64,000 bases of DNA from Streptomyces gossypii (lineage in GTDB: Bacteria > Actinomycetota > Actinomycetes > Streptomycetales > Streptomycetaceae), in assembly GCF_025165795.1 (NCBI RefSeq), contig NZ_JAJAGO010000006.1, positions 310,001-374,000 on the forward strand, read 5' to 3'. The notes beneath the pieces are model-generated. The model saw only the letters and a list, made by a program, of their open reading frames with translations. It made no database searches and was not told the origin of the DNA. Each line of letters opens with the position of its first letter. Positions within the stretch are counted from its first letter, which is position 1. The translations under genes were made by a program, and so were the position numbers. Positions 33,078-42,027 of the stretch are shown here, piece after piece.

Positions 33078-34424
33078 ATGAACACTCCGGATCTGGAACT
33101 CCCGGTGTCCGTGCCCTCCACGGCGCTGTTCACCGACCAGTACGAGCTGACCATGCTGCAGGCCGCGCTGCGCGCCGGTACGGCGGAGCGCAGGTCGGTC
33201 TTCGAGGTCTTCACCCGCCGCCTTCCCGAGGGCCGCCGGTACGGCGTGGTGGCGGGCACCGGCCGGGTGCTGGACGCGGTGGAGAACTTCCGCTTCGACG
33301 GCCCGGTGCTGGATTTCCTGCGCTCGCACGGCATCGTCGACGAAGCCACTCTCCAGCGGCTGGCCGGCTACCGCTTCACGGGCGACATCCACGGCTACCC
33401 CGAGGGCGAGGTCTACTTCCCCGGCTCCCCGCTGCTGCGGGTCGAGGGCAGCTTCGCCGAGTGCGTGGTGCTGGAGACGGTGATCCTGTCGATCCTCAAC
33501 CACGATTCGGCCGTCGCCGCCGCCGCCTCCCGGATGGCCGTGGCGGCGGGCGGCCGCAGGCTCGTCGAGATGGGCGCGCGCCGCACTCACGAGCTGTCGG
33601 CCGTTGCCGCCTCGCGGGCGGCGTACGTCGGCGGCTTCTCCGCCACCTCCGACCTGGCGGCCGGATTCCGCTACGACATCCCGACCGCGGGCACCAGCGC
33701 CCACGCCTTCACCCTGCTGCACGACACCGAGCGGGACGCCTTCACCGCCCAGGTCGACTCCCTCGGCAGCGGCACCACACTGCTCGTGGACACCTACGAC
33801 GTGACGGCCGCGGTCCGTACGGCGGTGGAGGTCGCCGGGCCGAAGCTGGGCGCCGTACGGATCGACTCCGGGGACCTGCTGCTGGTCGCCCACCGGGTGC
33901 GGCAGCAGCTGGACGAGCTGGGCGCGCACGGGACGCGGATCGTGGTCACCAGCGACCTGGACGAGTACGCGATCGCCTCGCTCGCCGCGGCCCCGGTGGA
34001 CGCGTACGGGGTCGGGACGCAGCTGGTGACCGGCAGCGGGCATCCGACCTGCTCCATGGTCTACAAGCTGGTCTCCCGCGCCGACACCGAAGCGCAGCCG
34101 GGCCACGACCCGGCCCAGACGCCGATGCGGGCGGTGGCGAAGAAGTCGCTGGGCGGCAAGCTCAGCCTGGGCGGCACGAAATGGGCGGCCCGCCCACGGG
34201 ACGCGGACGGTGTCGCCGAGGCGGAGGTGGTCGGCACCGGCCCGGTGCCGCCGGAGCTGGCGGACACGCTGCTCCAGGTGCCGCTGGTGCGGGGCGGCCG
34301 TACGGTGGGCAAGGAGCCGCTGGACGCGGCCCGTGACCGGCACCGCGAGGCGCTGGCGAGCCTCCCGCTGTCCGCGACCCAGCTGTCGAAGGGTGAGCCC
34401 GTACTGGCGACCGAGTACCGCTGA
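33078..34424 (+). CDS. pncB: Nicotinate phosphoribosyltransferase
   Basis: A 448-aa type II phosphoribosyltransferase of NAD salvage that joins nicotinate and PRPP to form nicotinate mononucleotide. Typical stretches are ALFTDQYELTMLQAALRAG, VFEVFTRRLPEGRRYGVVAG, MGARRTHELSAVAASRAAYV (with the phosphorylated-His region of the family), VRIDSGDLLLVAHRVR, GVGTQLVTGSGHP and MRAVAKKSLGGK. Its partner pncA follows on the same strand with a gap of 138 bp. Confidence 0.95.
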   Translation: MNTPDLELPVSVPSTALFTDQYELTMLQAALRAGTAERRSVFEVFTRRLPEGRRYGVVAGTGRVLDAVENFRFDGPVLDFLRSHGIVDEATLQRLAGYRFTGDIHGYPEGEVYFPGSPLLRVEGSFAECVVLETVILSILNHDSAVAAAASRMAVAAGGRRLVEMGARRTHELSAVAASRAAYVGGFSATSDLAAGFRYDIPTAGTSAHAFTLLHDTERDAFTAQVDSLGSGTTLLVDTYDVTAAVRTAVEVAGPKLGAVRIDSGDLLLVAHRVRQQLDELGAHGTRIVVTSDLDEYAIASLAAAPVDAYGVGTQLVTGSGHPTCSMVYKLVSRADTEAQPGHDPAQTPMRAVAKKSLGGKLSLGGTKWAARPRDADGVAEAEVVGTGPVPPELADTLLQVPLVRGGRTVGKEPLDAARDRHREALASLPLSATQLSKGEPVLATEYR

Positions 34425-34562
34425 GGCCACCCGCCGGCCCCGTCCCTCGCCCCTGCGGCCTTGGCGGTCCAGGGGGGAGGGGCGGCGCTACGTTGAAGAC
34501 ACCCCATAGGCTCGGTCCCGCTGGCTGACCGAACCGCCATCTCCGGCCGAAAGGTGTGCGCC

Positions 34563-35159
34563 ATGCACCGGGCACTGATCATCGTGGACGTGCAGAACGA
34601 CTTCTGCGAGGGCGGCAGCCTCGCGGTCGCGGGCGGCGCCGACGTCGCCGCCGCGATCACCGACCTCGTCGGCAACGCGTCCGCCGGTTACCGCCATGTC
34701 GTGGCGACCAGGGACTGCCATATCGAGCCGGGCGACCACTTCGCGGCGAACCCGGACTTCGAGCACAGCTGGCCCCCGCACTGCGTCGCGGGCACGGAGG
34801 GAATCGGCTTCCACCCCAACTTCGCACCGGCAGTGGCCTCGGGCGCGATCGACGCCGTCTTCGACAAGGGCGCCTTCGCCGCCGCCTACAGCGGTTTCGA
34901 GGGTGCCGACGAGAACGGGCAGTCGCTGGCGGAGTGGCTGCGGGACCACGAGGTGACGGAGGTCGACGTGGTCGGCATCGCCGCCGACCACTGCGTGCGC
35001 GCCACCGCGCAGGACGCGGCGCGGGAAGGCTTCGACACCAAGGTGCTGCTGGACCTCACGGCAGGCGTCGCGCCCGGCACCACCGCGCGGGCGCTGGACG
35101 AGCTGCGCGAGGCGGGCGTGGGACTGACCGGCCGGCCGGTGGTACGCCCCGCAGGCTGA
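34563..35159 (+). CDS. pncA: Nicotinamidase (isochorismatase fold)
   Basis: A 198-aa cysteine hydrolase that deamidates nicotinamide to nicotinate. The catalytic triad is visible: Asp in LIIVDVQNDFCEGGSLAV, Lys in VFDKGAFAAAYSGF, and Cys in GIAADHCVRATAQDA. Metal ligands are in ATRDCHIEPGDHF. It feeds pncB encoded just upstream. ATG 34563 follows AAAGG at a suitable distance. The in-frame GTG three codons earlier is less likely. Pyrazinamide would be an alternative substrate. Confidence 0.95.
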   Translation: MHRALIIVDVQNDFCEGGSLAVAGGADVAAAITDLVGNASAGYRHVVATRDCHIEPGDHFAANPDFEHSWPPHCVAGTEGIGFHPNFAPAVASGAIDAVFDKGAFAAAYSGFEGADENGQSLAEWLRDHEVTEVDVVGIAADHCVRATAQDAAREGFDTKVLLDLTAGVAPGTTARALDELREAGVGLTGRPVVRPAG

Positions 35160-35211
35160 CCCGGCGAGGCGCCTGCGTCCGGTCCGGCGCCTCGGGCGGG
35201 CCCTGGAGGGG

Positions 35212-35865
35212 TCACGCCTCGCGGGGCCAGAGGCTTCCGGACGGCACCTCCCATGCCTTACGGGGGCGGTGCGGGTGGCGCAGCAGGGCGGCTATGGGGT
35301 GCCAGGCTTCGGTGTCGTCACCCGGGTTCGCCCGCCAGACCAGACCGTCCGGGTGGTGCAGGACGGCGGTGATCTCGTCCGGAGTGGGCGGCTCCGTGTT
35401 GCCCCGCAGATAGACGGCGCGCAGGCCGAGGTTCCGCAGCCGGGTCAGGGCACGGGCACGGTTTCCGGCATGCACCAGCACCCGCACCCGGGGTTCCTCG
35501 GTGAGGCCGGGCGGTGCCGGGGCGGCGGCGCGCACTGTATGCGCCTCGTCCGCGTGTGCGGACCAGCGGCGACGCCGGGGCTCGTGCGGAGCGCCGACGG
35601 CGTCTGCGGCGGATCTGGCCCGCCATGGCCAGTACGGCGCGGCACCGATGCGCACGTCCCCCGCCTCGTACACGCTCCGCACCTCCCGCGCCTCGTAGAC
35701 CTCGCGTGCGTCCGGCACGTCCCGTGCCCGCCGCCCGTCGCGTTTCACCGTCGCGCCGCCCACGCCCGCGCCGTCCGCTCCCGCCCCGTCCGCGAACGGA
35801 CGTGGAAGGGACAGCGCGACGATCACGCTGCCGTCGGGCAGCCGGGCGAACCCGCCTCCAGTCAT
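35212..35865 (-). CDS. Hypothetical Arg/Ala-rich protein
   Basis: A 217-aa protein I do not recognise. ATG 35865 (GGGGGAG 9 nt upstream) opens with MTGGGFARLPDGSVIVALSL. The middle is charged low complexity (REVYEAREVRSVYEAGDVR). The more conserved-looking part is the C terminus: RVRVLVHAGNRARALTRLRN, LGLRAVYLRGNTEPPTPDEI and DDTEAWHPIAALLRHPHRPR. Third-position GC bias is strong, so it is probably real. Longer starts (up to 35961) are possible. Possibly a nucleic-acid-associated protein, but this is not supported. Confidence 0.55.
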   Translation of the reverse strand: MTGGGFARLPDGSVIVALSLPRPFADGAGADGAGVGGATVKRDGRRARDVPDAREVYEAREVRSVYEAGDVRIGAAPYWPWRARSAADAVGAPHEPRRRRWSAHADEAHTVRAAAPAPPGLTEEPRVRVLVHAGNRARALTRLRNLGLRAVYLRGNTEPPTPDEITAVLHHPDGLVWRANPGDDTEAWHPIAALLRHPHRPRKAWEVPSGSLWPREA

Positions 35866-35923
35866 GATCAACATCTCCCCCGCAGACCCGCCGTCAGAAG
35901 AACTCACGGGGGCATCTAAACGC

Positions 35924-35959
35924 GATCGGCCGCTGCCCGCTAGGGGGCAACGGCCGATC
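35924..35959 (-). terminator. Hairpin downstream of the M6 protease gene
   Basis: GATCGGCCG (35924-35932) pairs perfectly with CGGCCGATC (35951-35959), with an inner GCCC/GGGC pairing. It lies 25 nt beyond the protease stop codon on the minus strand. Confidence 0.7.
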
Positions 35960-35984
35960 ATGTTTTGACCTGCAACGATGCAAA

Positions 35985-38354
35985 TCAGTGTGTGGAGGGT
36001 CCCACTCGCACGGTGATCGTCTTGCCGCTGAACGGCTGCTGGAGGATCGAGATCCGGGTGTTGGTGTCCGGCACCTTCACTCCGGCCTGCGGGTTGGACT
36101 CATACCAGTACGTACCCTTGTGGTCGTCGAATACCGGCTTGCCCCACTTCGGCATCACGTACTTCTTCTCACCGTCGTCGTGCAGCTTCATGCCGCTCGA
36201 CGGGTACCAGCTGAAGGTCGAGTCGTACGCCTGGACGCGGGCCCGCATCAGGCTGCCGTCCTTCCACTTCTCGGGCTTCGCGTGCGCGTCCACCGGCAGG
36301 ATGAGGCCCTCACCAGGATGGACGCCGACATTGTTGTCCTTCTGCGAGGTGTCCCAGAGCCATACGAGCAGTCCGGTCTGGTAGCCGTAGCGCTCCACCC
36401 AGTCCGGTCGCGTGGAGGCCCACCCGAAGTTGTACGGGCCGTGGGCGAGCGACTTGTCGTACCCCACGTGCTGGCGGTTCTCCGCGATGTAGAACTGCTC
36501 GTAGCTCTTGGTGAAGGACTCGGCGATGCGCGAGAAACCGTCCTTCGTCCAGCCGTTGTCGCTGTCTCCCTCGGCGCCGTCCTCCAGCACCTTCTCACCG
36601 TCGGCGGTGATCGAGATCGCGTCGGCGGTGAAGCCCTGCTGCGCCACTCCACCATCCGTCAGATAACGGAAGCGAATGTCGAACTTCTTACCCGCGTACT
36701 CGTCCAGCGGGTAGGAGAGGTCCCGGTAGGACTCCGACACACCGTGCAGCGCCGGGCGGTCGCCGCCGTCCCTCGGCAGTGGCTCGCCGTCCACCGTGCC
36801 GTCCAGCGGAGTCCAGTTGGAGCCGCCGTCGGTCGAGACCTCGGTGTAGAGGTAGTCGTAGTTCTCCTCGATGTCCCACCACCCCTGGAGATCCAGCGTG
36901 GCACCGGTCTTGCCGGTGAGGTCGACGGAACGGGTGAGGGTGTTCCGCAGGTCGTCGCCGCTGCCGCTCCACCACTGCTGCTCGCCCTCGGCGGGCTTGG
37001 TGATGGTGGTGGTGACTTCCTTCTTCGGCAGCTCCACGATGAGCGCCTGCGGATTCTTCGTCTGATAGCTCTGATAGCCCAGCTTGTGCGTGGACTTCGT
37101 GGCCGCCTTGGCGGTCTCGTAGTCCAGCCAGCCCAGCTGGAACTTGTCCCAGGCGTTCAGGTCACCGGCCGAGTCGCCGATTGCGTCCTTGCCCTTGTTG
37201 AGCCAGGAACCCGACGACATCAGCGACCAGAAGCCGACGGAGTTCTCGCCGGTCCCGGTGGTGTCGTAGTGGTCCGGCAGGCCCAGGTCGTGACCGTACT
37301 CGTGGGCGAAGACGCCGATGCCGCCGTTCTCCGGCTGGGCGGTGTAGTCACCGACCCAGATGCCGGTGTCACCGATCTCGGTGCCTCCGGACTTGTTGTA
37401 CTCCGGACCGGTGTGGCCCGCCTCGGTGCCGTACGCGTACCAGCGGTGCGCCCAGATCGCGTCAGTGCCCTGCGCGCCGCCGCCCGCGGACTCGTCCTCG
37501 CCCGCGTGGATGAACTGGAAGTGGTCGATGTAGCCGTCGGACTCGTTGAAGTCGCCGTCGCCGTCGTAGTCGTAGCGGTCCCACTCGTCGTACTCGGCGA
37601 GCTGGGCGGCTATCTCCTCGTCCGTCTTGCCCTGGGCCTTCTGGTCCTCGGTCCAGGACGTGACGCCGTCGCGGATCGCGTCCCACACGGTCGGGCAGGT
37701 GGTGTCGCCGCAGTAGTTGGAGCCGTACCGGGCCTCGTTGTAGTCGACCTTGACCCAGTCGGAGACGGTGCCGTCCACCGAGTAGCGGCCCGAGGACTGC
37801 TTCTCGTAGTAGTTCTTCAGGGAGTCCTCGGTGTCACCGAAGTAGATCTCCCTGAAGTGCTCGCGGTCGAAGTCCTCCTGCCAGAGCGTGGAGTTGTTGT
37901 CCGCACGGTCGGGCTTCGCGATCTTGTTGTGCAGCGGGCCGGGGTCACCGCCGTACTGAGGGTCGACCTTGTCGCCGAACTCCACCAGGATGGTGAAGAT
38001 CTTGTCGGTCTTCTCCCGCTCCAGCTCGACGTACTTGCCGTCGCCGAGCTTCATCACCTTGGAGTCGTTGCGGGTGAGGGTCTTCGCCTCACCCTTGTCG
38101 CCGTCGCCGGTGGCGAGCTTCTGCAGCGCGGCCTGGCGCTCGTTGCGCTGCTGCTTGCTGAACGGCCCGTCCAGATTGTGGTTGGGCTGCTGCTCCCCGG
38201 CCTTGTCGCCGGCCGGAGCGGTCTGCGGCTCCGGCTGGGGACGCGGCTGCGCCTCCGCTGCCGAGACGGGCAGCAGCACGGTCGCCCCCAACGCCGCGAC
38301 GGCGGTGGCCAGCGCAGCCGACCTCGATCTTATGGACCTCTGTCTGCTGTTCAC
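35985..38354 (-). CDS. Secreted immune-inhibitor-A-like M6 metalloprotease
   Basis: A 789-aa exported zinc protease of family M6. A signal peptide (residues 1-35, RSRSAALATAVAALGATVLL) and a Pro/Gln-rich propeptide precede the catalytic domain. The zinc motif is GVFAHEYGHDLGLPDHYDTT (HExGHxLGxxH-like), with acidic Ca-binding-like repeats (YDYDGDGDFNESDGYIDHFQ) before it. A beta-rich C-terminal region follows (RSVDLTGKTGATLDLQGWWD, FDIRFRYLTDGG), as in InhA proteins. It is probably an extracellular or wall-released protease degrading proteins and peptides in development or nutrition. Monocistronic, with its own terminator. Confidence 0.92.
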   Translation of the reverse strand: MNSRQRSIRSRSAALATAVAALGATVLLPVSAAEAQPRPQPEPQTAPAGDKAGEQQPNHNLDGPFSKQQRNERQAALQKLATGDGDKGEAKTLTRNDSKVMKLGDGKYVELEREKTDKIFTILVEFGDKVDPQYGGDPGPLHNKIAKPDRADNNSTLWQEDFDREHFREIYFGDTEDSLKNYYEKQSSGRYSVDGTVSDWVKVDYNEARYGSNYCGDTTCPTVWDAIRDGVTSWTEDQKAQGKTDEEIAAQLAEYDEWDRYDYDGDGDFNESDGYIDHFQFIHAGEDESAGGGAQGTDAIWAHRWYAYGTEAGHTGPEYNKSGGTEIGDTGIWVGDYTAQPENGGIGVFAHEYGHDLGLPDHYDTTGTGENSVGFWSLMSSGSWLNKGKDAIGDSAGDLNAWDKFQLGWLDYETAKAATKSTHKLGYQSYQTKNPQALIVELPKKEVTTTITKPAEGEQQWWSGSGDDLRNTLTRSVDLTGKTGATLDLQGWWDIEENYDYLYTEVSTDGGSNWTPLDGTVDGEPLPRDGGDRPALHGVSESYRDLSYPLDEYAGKKFDIRFRYLTDGGVAQQGFTADAISITADGEKVLEDGAEGDSDNGWTKDGFSRIAESFTKSYEQFYIAENRQHVGYDKSLAHGPYNFGWASTRPDWVERYGYQTGLLVWLWDTSQKDNNVGVHPGEGLILPVDAHAKPEKWKDGSLMRARVQAYDSTFSWYPSSGMKLHDDGEKKYVMPKWGKPVFDDHKGTYWYESNPQAGVKVPDTNTRISILQQPFSGKTITVRVGPSTH

Positions 38355-38656
38355 TTGTTCGGTGTCCTCCCTGCAAACGCAGTGACTTGACGAACGTATT
38401 CGACCGGAGTAGCGCCGGAAAAGACAGACCTTGATTCAATCCGGAGCAGGGCAGTAGGTTGCTCCGTCCACTTGTCGGGACGTCAGGAGTGCCGTGCGCC
38501 CGTGCGCCCCCCATGCCGCAGCGCCATGGGTGAGGTAACGCTTACCGGGCTGGCAGGTGGGCATTTCGCATCGTAGAGTCGTTCGACGGCGCGCCATTCG
38601 TACCGGATCGTATGGCTCCACCACCCCCGACAGCCCCCCGAGGACGGATCCCCGCC

Positions 38657-38998
38657 ATGCCGCGTCCTGCTCCCGCACAGCTCGCCTACGGTCTGGTCAC
38701 CGTTGTCTGCTCCACTCTCGCCATGCTGCTGCTCTCCGACGCCACTTCGGGCATGGCGGTCATGCTGATCGCCGTCGTGGCGCTGGCACTGGGGCTGCTC
38801 GTCGCCCTCACGGCACCGCTGGTCCGCTCCCGCCGCGAGGACGCTGCCACCGAAGCCGGAGCGGGGCTCACCGCACCGGCCACCGCACCGGCTTCCGCGG
38901 TCACCGGCACGGCCGCCACCAGCACGGCAGCCGCCGGCACCAGCCCCGCAGCCACGGAGCACCGGACCCGCGTCCCGCAGGCGTCCCTGCGCCGCTGA
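38657..38998 (+). CDS. Small membrane protein, unknown function
   Basis: A 113-aa protein with two membrane helices (about residues 5-24 and 31-55: LAYGLVTVVCSTLAMLLLSD, MAVMLIAVVALALGLLVALT), then a Thr/Ala/Pro-rich tail (ATAPASAVTGTAATSTAAAG). ATG 38657 has GAGGA upstream at long spacing. I do not recognise a domain. It resembles small Streptomyces integral membrane proteins annotated as hypothetical. Confidence 0.6.
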   Translation: MPRPAPAQLAYGLVTVVCSTLAMLLLSDATSGMAVMLIAVVALALGLLVALTAPLVRSRREDAATEAGAGLTAPATAPASAVTGTAATSTAAAGTSPAATEHRTRVPQASLRR

Positions 38999-39035
38999 CC
39001 GGCCGCTCCTCACCTGACCGGACCGCCGCGCCCGG

Positions 39036-39701
39036 TCAGGTGACCGCGACGACAACCGTCTTGGCGCCCTTGTCGTGCAGACACTGCCGGTAGGGCTTGT
39101 CCCAGGTGCAGAAGAGCACGTTCAGCAGCCAGAAGAGCGTCCCGAGACACGGCACGAGCGAGGGCAACTGGTAGATCACCGCCCGGATCCACGCAGGGGG
39201 TCCGGCGGGCACCGCGCCGTCCTGGAGTATGGCCACCCGGATCTTCATCAGCCTCTTGCCCACCGTCTGGCCCGACTTCGACAGCATCAGTCCCTCATAG
39301 ACGAAATACACGAGGGTGTACGCACTGCCCTGCCAGAGGCCGGTATCGGTGTCGTCGTAGTCGAAGCCACCGATGACGCCGAGGATGATGCCCACCGGAA
39401 TGCCGATGAGCAGTGCGTCGATGATCCGGGCCACCAGTCGCCTGCCGCGCGACCCCAGCGGCGGCATCCCCGCCAGCGGGTCGGTGGCCCCGCCCGCGTC
39501 CCCGTACGGGCCGGTGCCGTAGGGGTCGCCGTACCCGGGCGGCGGGGGCGCGCCGCCGTACGGGGAGCCCGCTCCACCCGGTTGGCCGTACGGCGAACCG
39601 GACGGCCGTCCCTCGCCGGACGACGACTGCGAGGGCGGCTCGGACGACGGCTCGGACGGGGGCCGTTTCCGGAACGGGTCTTCCGGTTGCTCGGTGCTCA
39701 T
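39036..39701 (-). CDS. RDD-family membrane protein
   Basis: A 221-aa RDD-domain protein. The first 80 residues are a Pro/Gly/Ser/Tyr-rich cytoplasmic tail (repeats such as GSPYGQPG, PYGGAPPPPGYGDPYGTGPY), then the RDD core. RLVARIIDALLIGIPVGIIL contains the Arg/Asp signature, and VGKRLMKIRVAI and the ending TWDKPYRQCLHDKGAKTVVV are also typical. Three or four membrane helices. The domain is thought to be a transporter-like module. Specific activity is unknown. A second RDD gene lies 103 bp upstream on the same strand. Confidence 0.88.
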   Translation of the reverse strand: MSTEQPEDPFRKRPPSEPSSEPPSQSSSGEGRPSGSPYGQPGGAGSPYGGAPPPPGYGDPYGTGPYGDAGGATDPLAGMPPLGSRGRRLVARIIDALLIGIPVGIILGVIGGFDYDDTDTGLWQGSAYTLVYFVYEGLMLSKSGQTVGKRLMKIRVAILQDGAVPAGPPAWIRAVIYQLPSLVPCLGTLFWLLNVLFCTWDKPYRQCLHDKGAKTVVVAVT

Positions 39702-39804
39702 GTCCCGAGTGGACCGCGCTCCCGGCGGCCCCGCATCCGGCGCCGTCCGTTAGGGGGACGCCCCGCCGCTCAGCCACACGCTCAGCCGCACACTCGGCAG
39801 CCGC

Positions 39805-41484
39805 TCAGCCGCCCGCCACGAAGGTCCGTGCCGCCTTGTCGTGCCAGCACTGGCGCCAGGGGCGGTCGAACAAGCACCACAGCACGTTGACGACACCGAG
39901 CACGAGCACCGCCAGCAGGCTGTAGGTCAGCCAGCGCAGCAGCGCGGCTGGGAACCCCGGCCGTTCCTGGCTCTCGACGCCGAGGACCTTGATACCGAAC
40001 AGCTTCTTGCCCAGGGTGCGGCCCCAACGGGCGGTCGGCAGCGCCTCGTAGAGCAGCCCGAAGACGAGGAAGGCGCCGAGGACGAGCGCGAGGTAGCCGC
40101 CCGTCGTGCCGTCCACCAGCCAGACCTCACGCGTGACGCCCGCCTGTTCGGCCGCGTCGATCTTGGCGTCGATATGGTCGGTCGCCTTGCCCACGAACGG
40201 AAAGGCGACGGCGCCCGCCACCCCGAAGACGATCAGCCCGTCCAGCAGTCGGGCGGCGAAGCGCCTGCCGAGCCCGGCGGGCCGCGCCTGCTGCTGGGCG
40301 GCCAGCAGGAAGGGGTCGGAGACCGGGGGCCGCCAGGGCGCGACGGCGTCCGGGCCGCCGCCCTGCGGCTGCGCGGGCAGTCCGCCGCCCGGCATCGGCT
40401 GCGGAGTCTGCGCGGGCTGCTGAGGCTGCTGAGGCTGCTGCGCGAAGTCGTGCACCTGCTGCGCCCAGGGCGGCCGTGCCGCGTCCGGCGCGGCGGGCGC
40501 CGGTGCGGGAGCGGGCGCTGGTGCGGGAGCCATGGCCGCAGCTGCTGCGGCGGCGGCCTGGCTGGGGCTCTGCACGGGCCCCTGGACCGGTTCCTGGGCG
40601 GGCTCGGTCGGCGGGTGCGTCTGTGCTCCGCTCGCGGGCGCCCCGGAGCTGCGCGCGGCGCTTCCGGCACCCCCCATGCCCAGGACATCCGAACGGCGCA
40701 GGCCCACGGTGCGCTCGGGCTGCTGGGAACCTCTCGCGCGGTCGCCGTCGGCCGGGCGCGGGATGCGGATGCCGACCGTGTCCGTCGACTCGCTCTGCGG
40801 GGCAGACGTCGCGGACGCCGGTGGAGACGCAGGCGCGGATGCCGGTGCGTCCGGCCGGCCCGGGCGGGAAGCGGAGCCGGGGCCGTCCTGCTCCGTACGC
40901 CGCCAGTTACCGCGCGGGTCGGCCGCCCCCGAGCCGGGCTGGTCCGAGGACTCCGGCTGCCAAGCCGTGGCCGCCTCGGGGCGGTTGCCGTGCAGTCTGC
41001 GAGGGTCGTCCCAGTCGACGACGGGCTCCTGAGAGCCGAACTCGCCGCTCGGGCGCGCCTCCGGGAGTGAGGCACCGCCGTCGGCCGCGCCCGCCCTGGG
41101 TACTTCTTCCGCCGGGGGCGCCGCGCCTGCCGGGGGCATCGCATCCGCCGGAGGCAGATCGTCGAGGAAGACGGGGCCGGTCTCCTCCACGGGCGGCGGC
41201 CGGTGCGCCTCCGGCTGCTCCGCCTGCGGTGCCTCCTCCGGCGGTCCCGCCGTACGCGCGGCCGGGACTTGGGCCGCGCCCGCCGCCTCCGGTGCGGTGC
41301 TGCCGGTGCCGGTGCCCGCGTCCGCGTCGGGGGGCTGCGGCATCGGCTCGCCCTCGCGTGGCTCGGGGCGGCTGGTGCCGGGCACCCAGGCCGTACCGCT
41401 CCAGTACCGGATATACCCCGGAATGGACGGATCCGGGTAATACCCTGAACGGGGTACGTTCTCGCTGCTCCCAGGGGGCACCAA
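39805..41484 (-). CDS. RDD-family membrane protein with long N-terminal disordered region
   Basis: About 559 aa. It opens with an SPOR/DUF2510-like segment (RSGYYPDPSIPGYIRYWSGT, AWVPGTSRP), then some 340 residues of Pro/Ala/Gln-rich low complexity, and a C-terminal RDD core: RRFAARLLDGLIVFGVAGAV, TLGKKLFGIKVLGV and LFDRPWRQCWHDKAARTFV. The last motif mirrors that of the neighbouring RDD protein, so the two are likely ancient duplicates. The start is uncertain: GTG 41484, TTG 41487 or TTG 41493 are all in frame near a GGGAG. Function unknown. Confidence 0.82.
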   Translation of the reverse strand: MVPPGSSENVPRSGYYPDPSIPGYIRYWSGTAWVPGTSRPEPREGEPMPQPPDADAGTGTGSTAPEAAGAAQVPAARTAGPPEEAPQAEQPEAHRPPPVEETGPVFLDDLPPADAMPPAGAAPPAEEVPRAGAADGGASLPEARPSGEFGSQEPVVDWDDPRRLHGNRPEAATAWQPESSDQPGSGAADPRGNWRRTEQDGPGSASRPGRPDAPASAPASPPASATSAPQSESTDTVGIRIPRPADGDRARGSQQPERTVGLRRSDVLGMGGAGSAARSSGAPASGAQTHPPTEPAQEPVQGPVQSPSQAAAAAAAAMAPAPAPAPAPAPAAPDAARPPWAQQVHDFAQQPQQPQQPAQTPQPMPGGGLPAQPQGGGPDAVAPWRPPVSDPFLLAAQQQARPAGLGRRFAARLLDGLIVFGVAGAVAFPFVGKATDHIDAKIDAAEQAGVTREVWLVDGTTGGYLALVLGAFLVFGLLYEALPTARWGRTLGKKLFGIKVLGVESQERPGFPAALLRWLTYSLLAVLVLGVVNVLWCLFDRPWRQCWHDKAARTFVAGG

Positions 41485-42027
41485 TGCCGTCAACTCCCAT
41501 CGCAACACACTTGACCTGTCCGCCCTGCCAGGAGTCGGCACCCCCGCCCTCGCCCGCCTCCGCGAGCGCGGACGAGCCCGCCACCCCTGCCTGACGAGGG
41601 GCTGCGCGTCGTACGTACCGCAGCGACCGGGCGCGTACCTCCGCCTCTCCAAGGAGGACATTAACGAAGAACGGAGGGAGAGGGAGAAGAGGACCAGCCC
41701 CAGGACGTCCCGACGGGTGCCGCTGCCAGGCCCGCGTCAGGCAGGGTTCGCCCCGCTCGCCGTCCTGGCACGGCCATCGGCCGCGCTGCCCGGCTGGCCG
41801 AGCAGGCCCGCTACGAGGCCGATCGGGCGCCTTGCCGCTGACCGCACCAGGACGCCTCGCTACCGGGCCGACCCTGCCTGACGCGGCCCCGGAGGTCATG
41901 CTCGTCACAGCGGAGGAGTTCCCCCGGAAAGTCCCCCGAAGTCGTGTAAGAGTGACGGCGCGGGCTGCTCTCTCCCGTGCGCGACCGTCCGCACCGGGCG
42001 GGCACGGCACGAGGGGAAGGCAACGAC
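41485..42027. other. Gene-free region upstream of ssgG
   Basis: About 540 bp with no convincing gene. It holds the leader of the leftward RDD gene at its left end, a palindromic MITE-like element at 41733-41885, and the ssgG upstream region. Just before ssgG lies a purine-rich ribosome-binding stretch (GAGGGGAAGG). No clear promoter boxes were picked out. Confidence 0.5.
41733..41885. repeat. Palindromic MITE-like element, copy 2
   Basis: A 153-bp element with perfect 15-bp terminal inverted repeats CGCGTCAGGCAGGGT (41733-41747) and ACCCTGCCTGACGCG (41871-41885). The interior matches copy 1: CGAGCAGGCCCGCTACGAGG here against CGAGTAGCCCACTACGAGGG there, then CGCCTTGCCGCTGACCGCAC against CGCCTTGCGAGGAACCGCAC. 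The terminal repeats differ from those of the other copies. No ORF. Confidence 0.65.
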
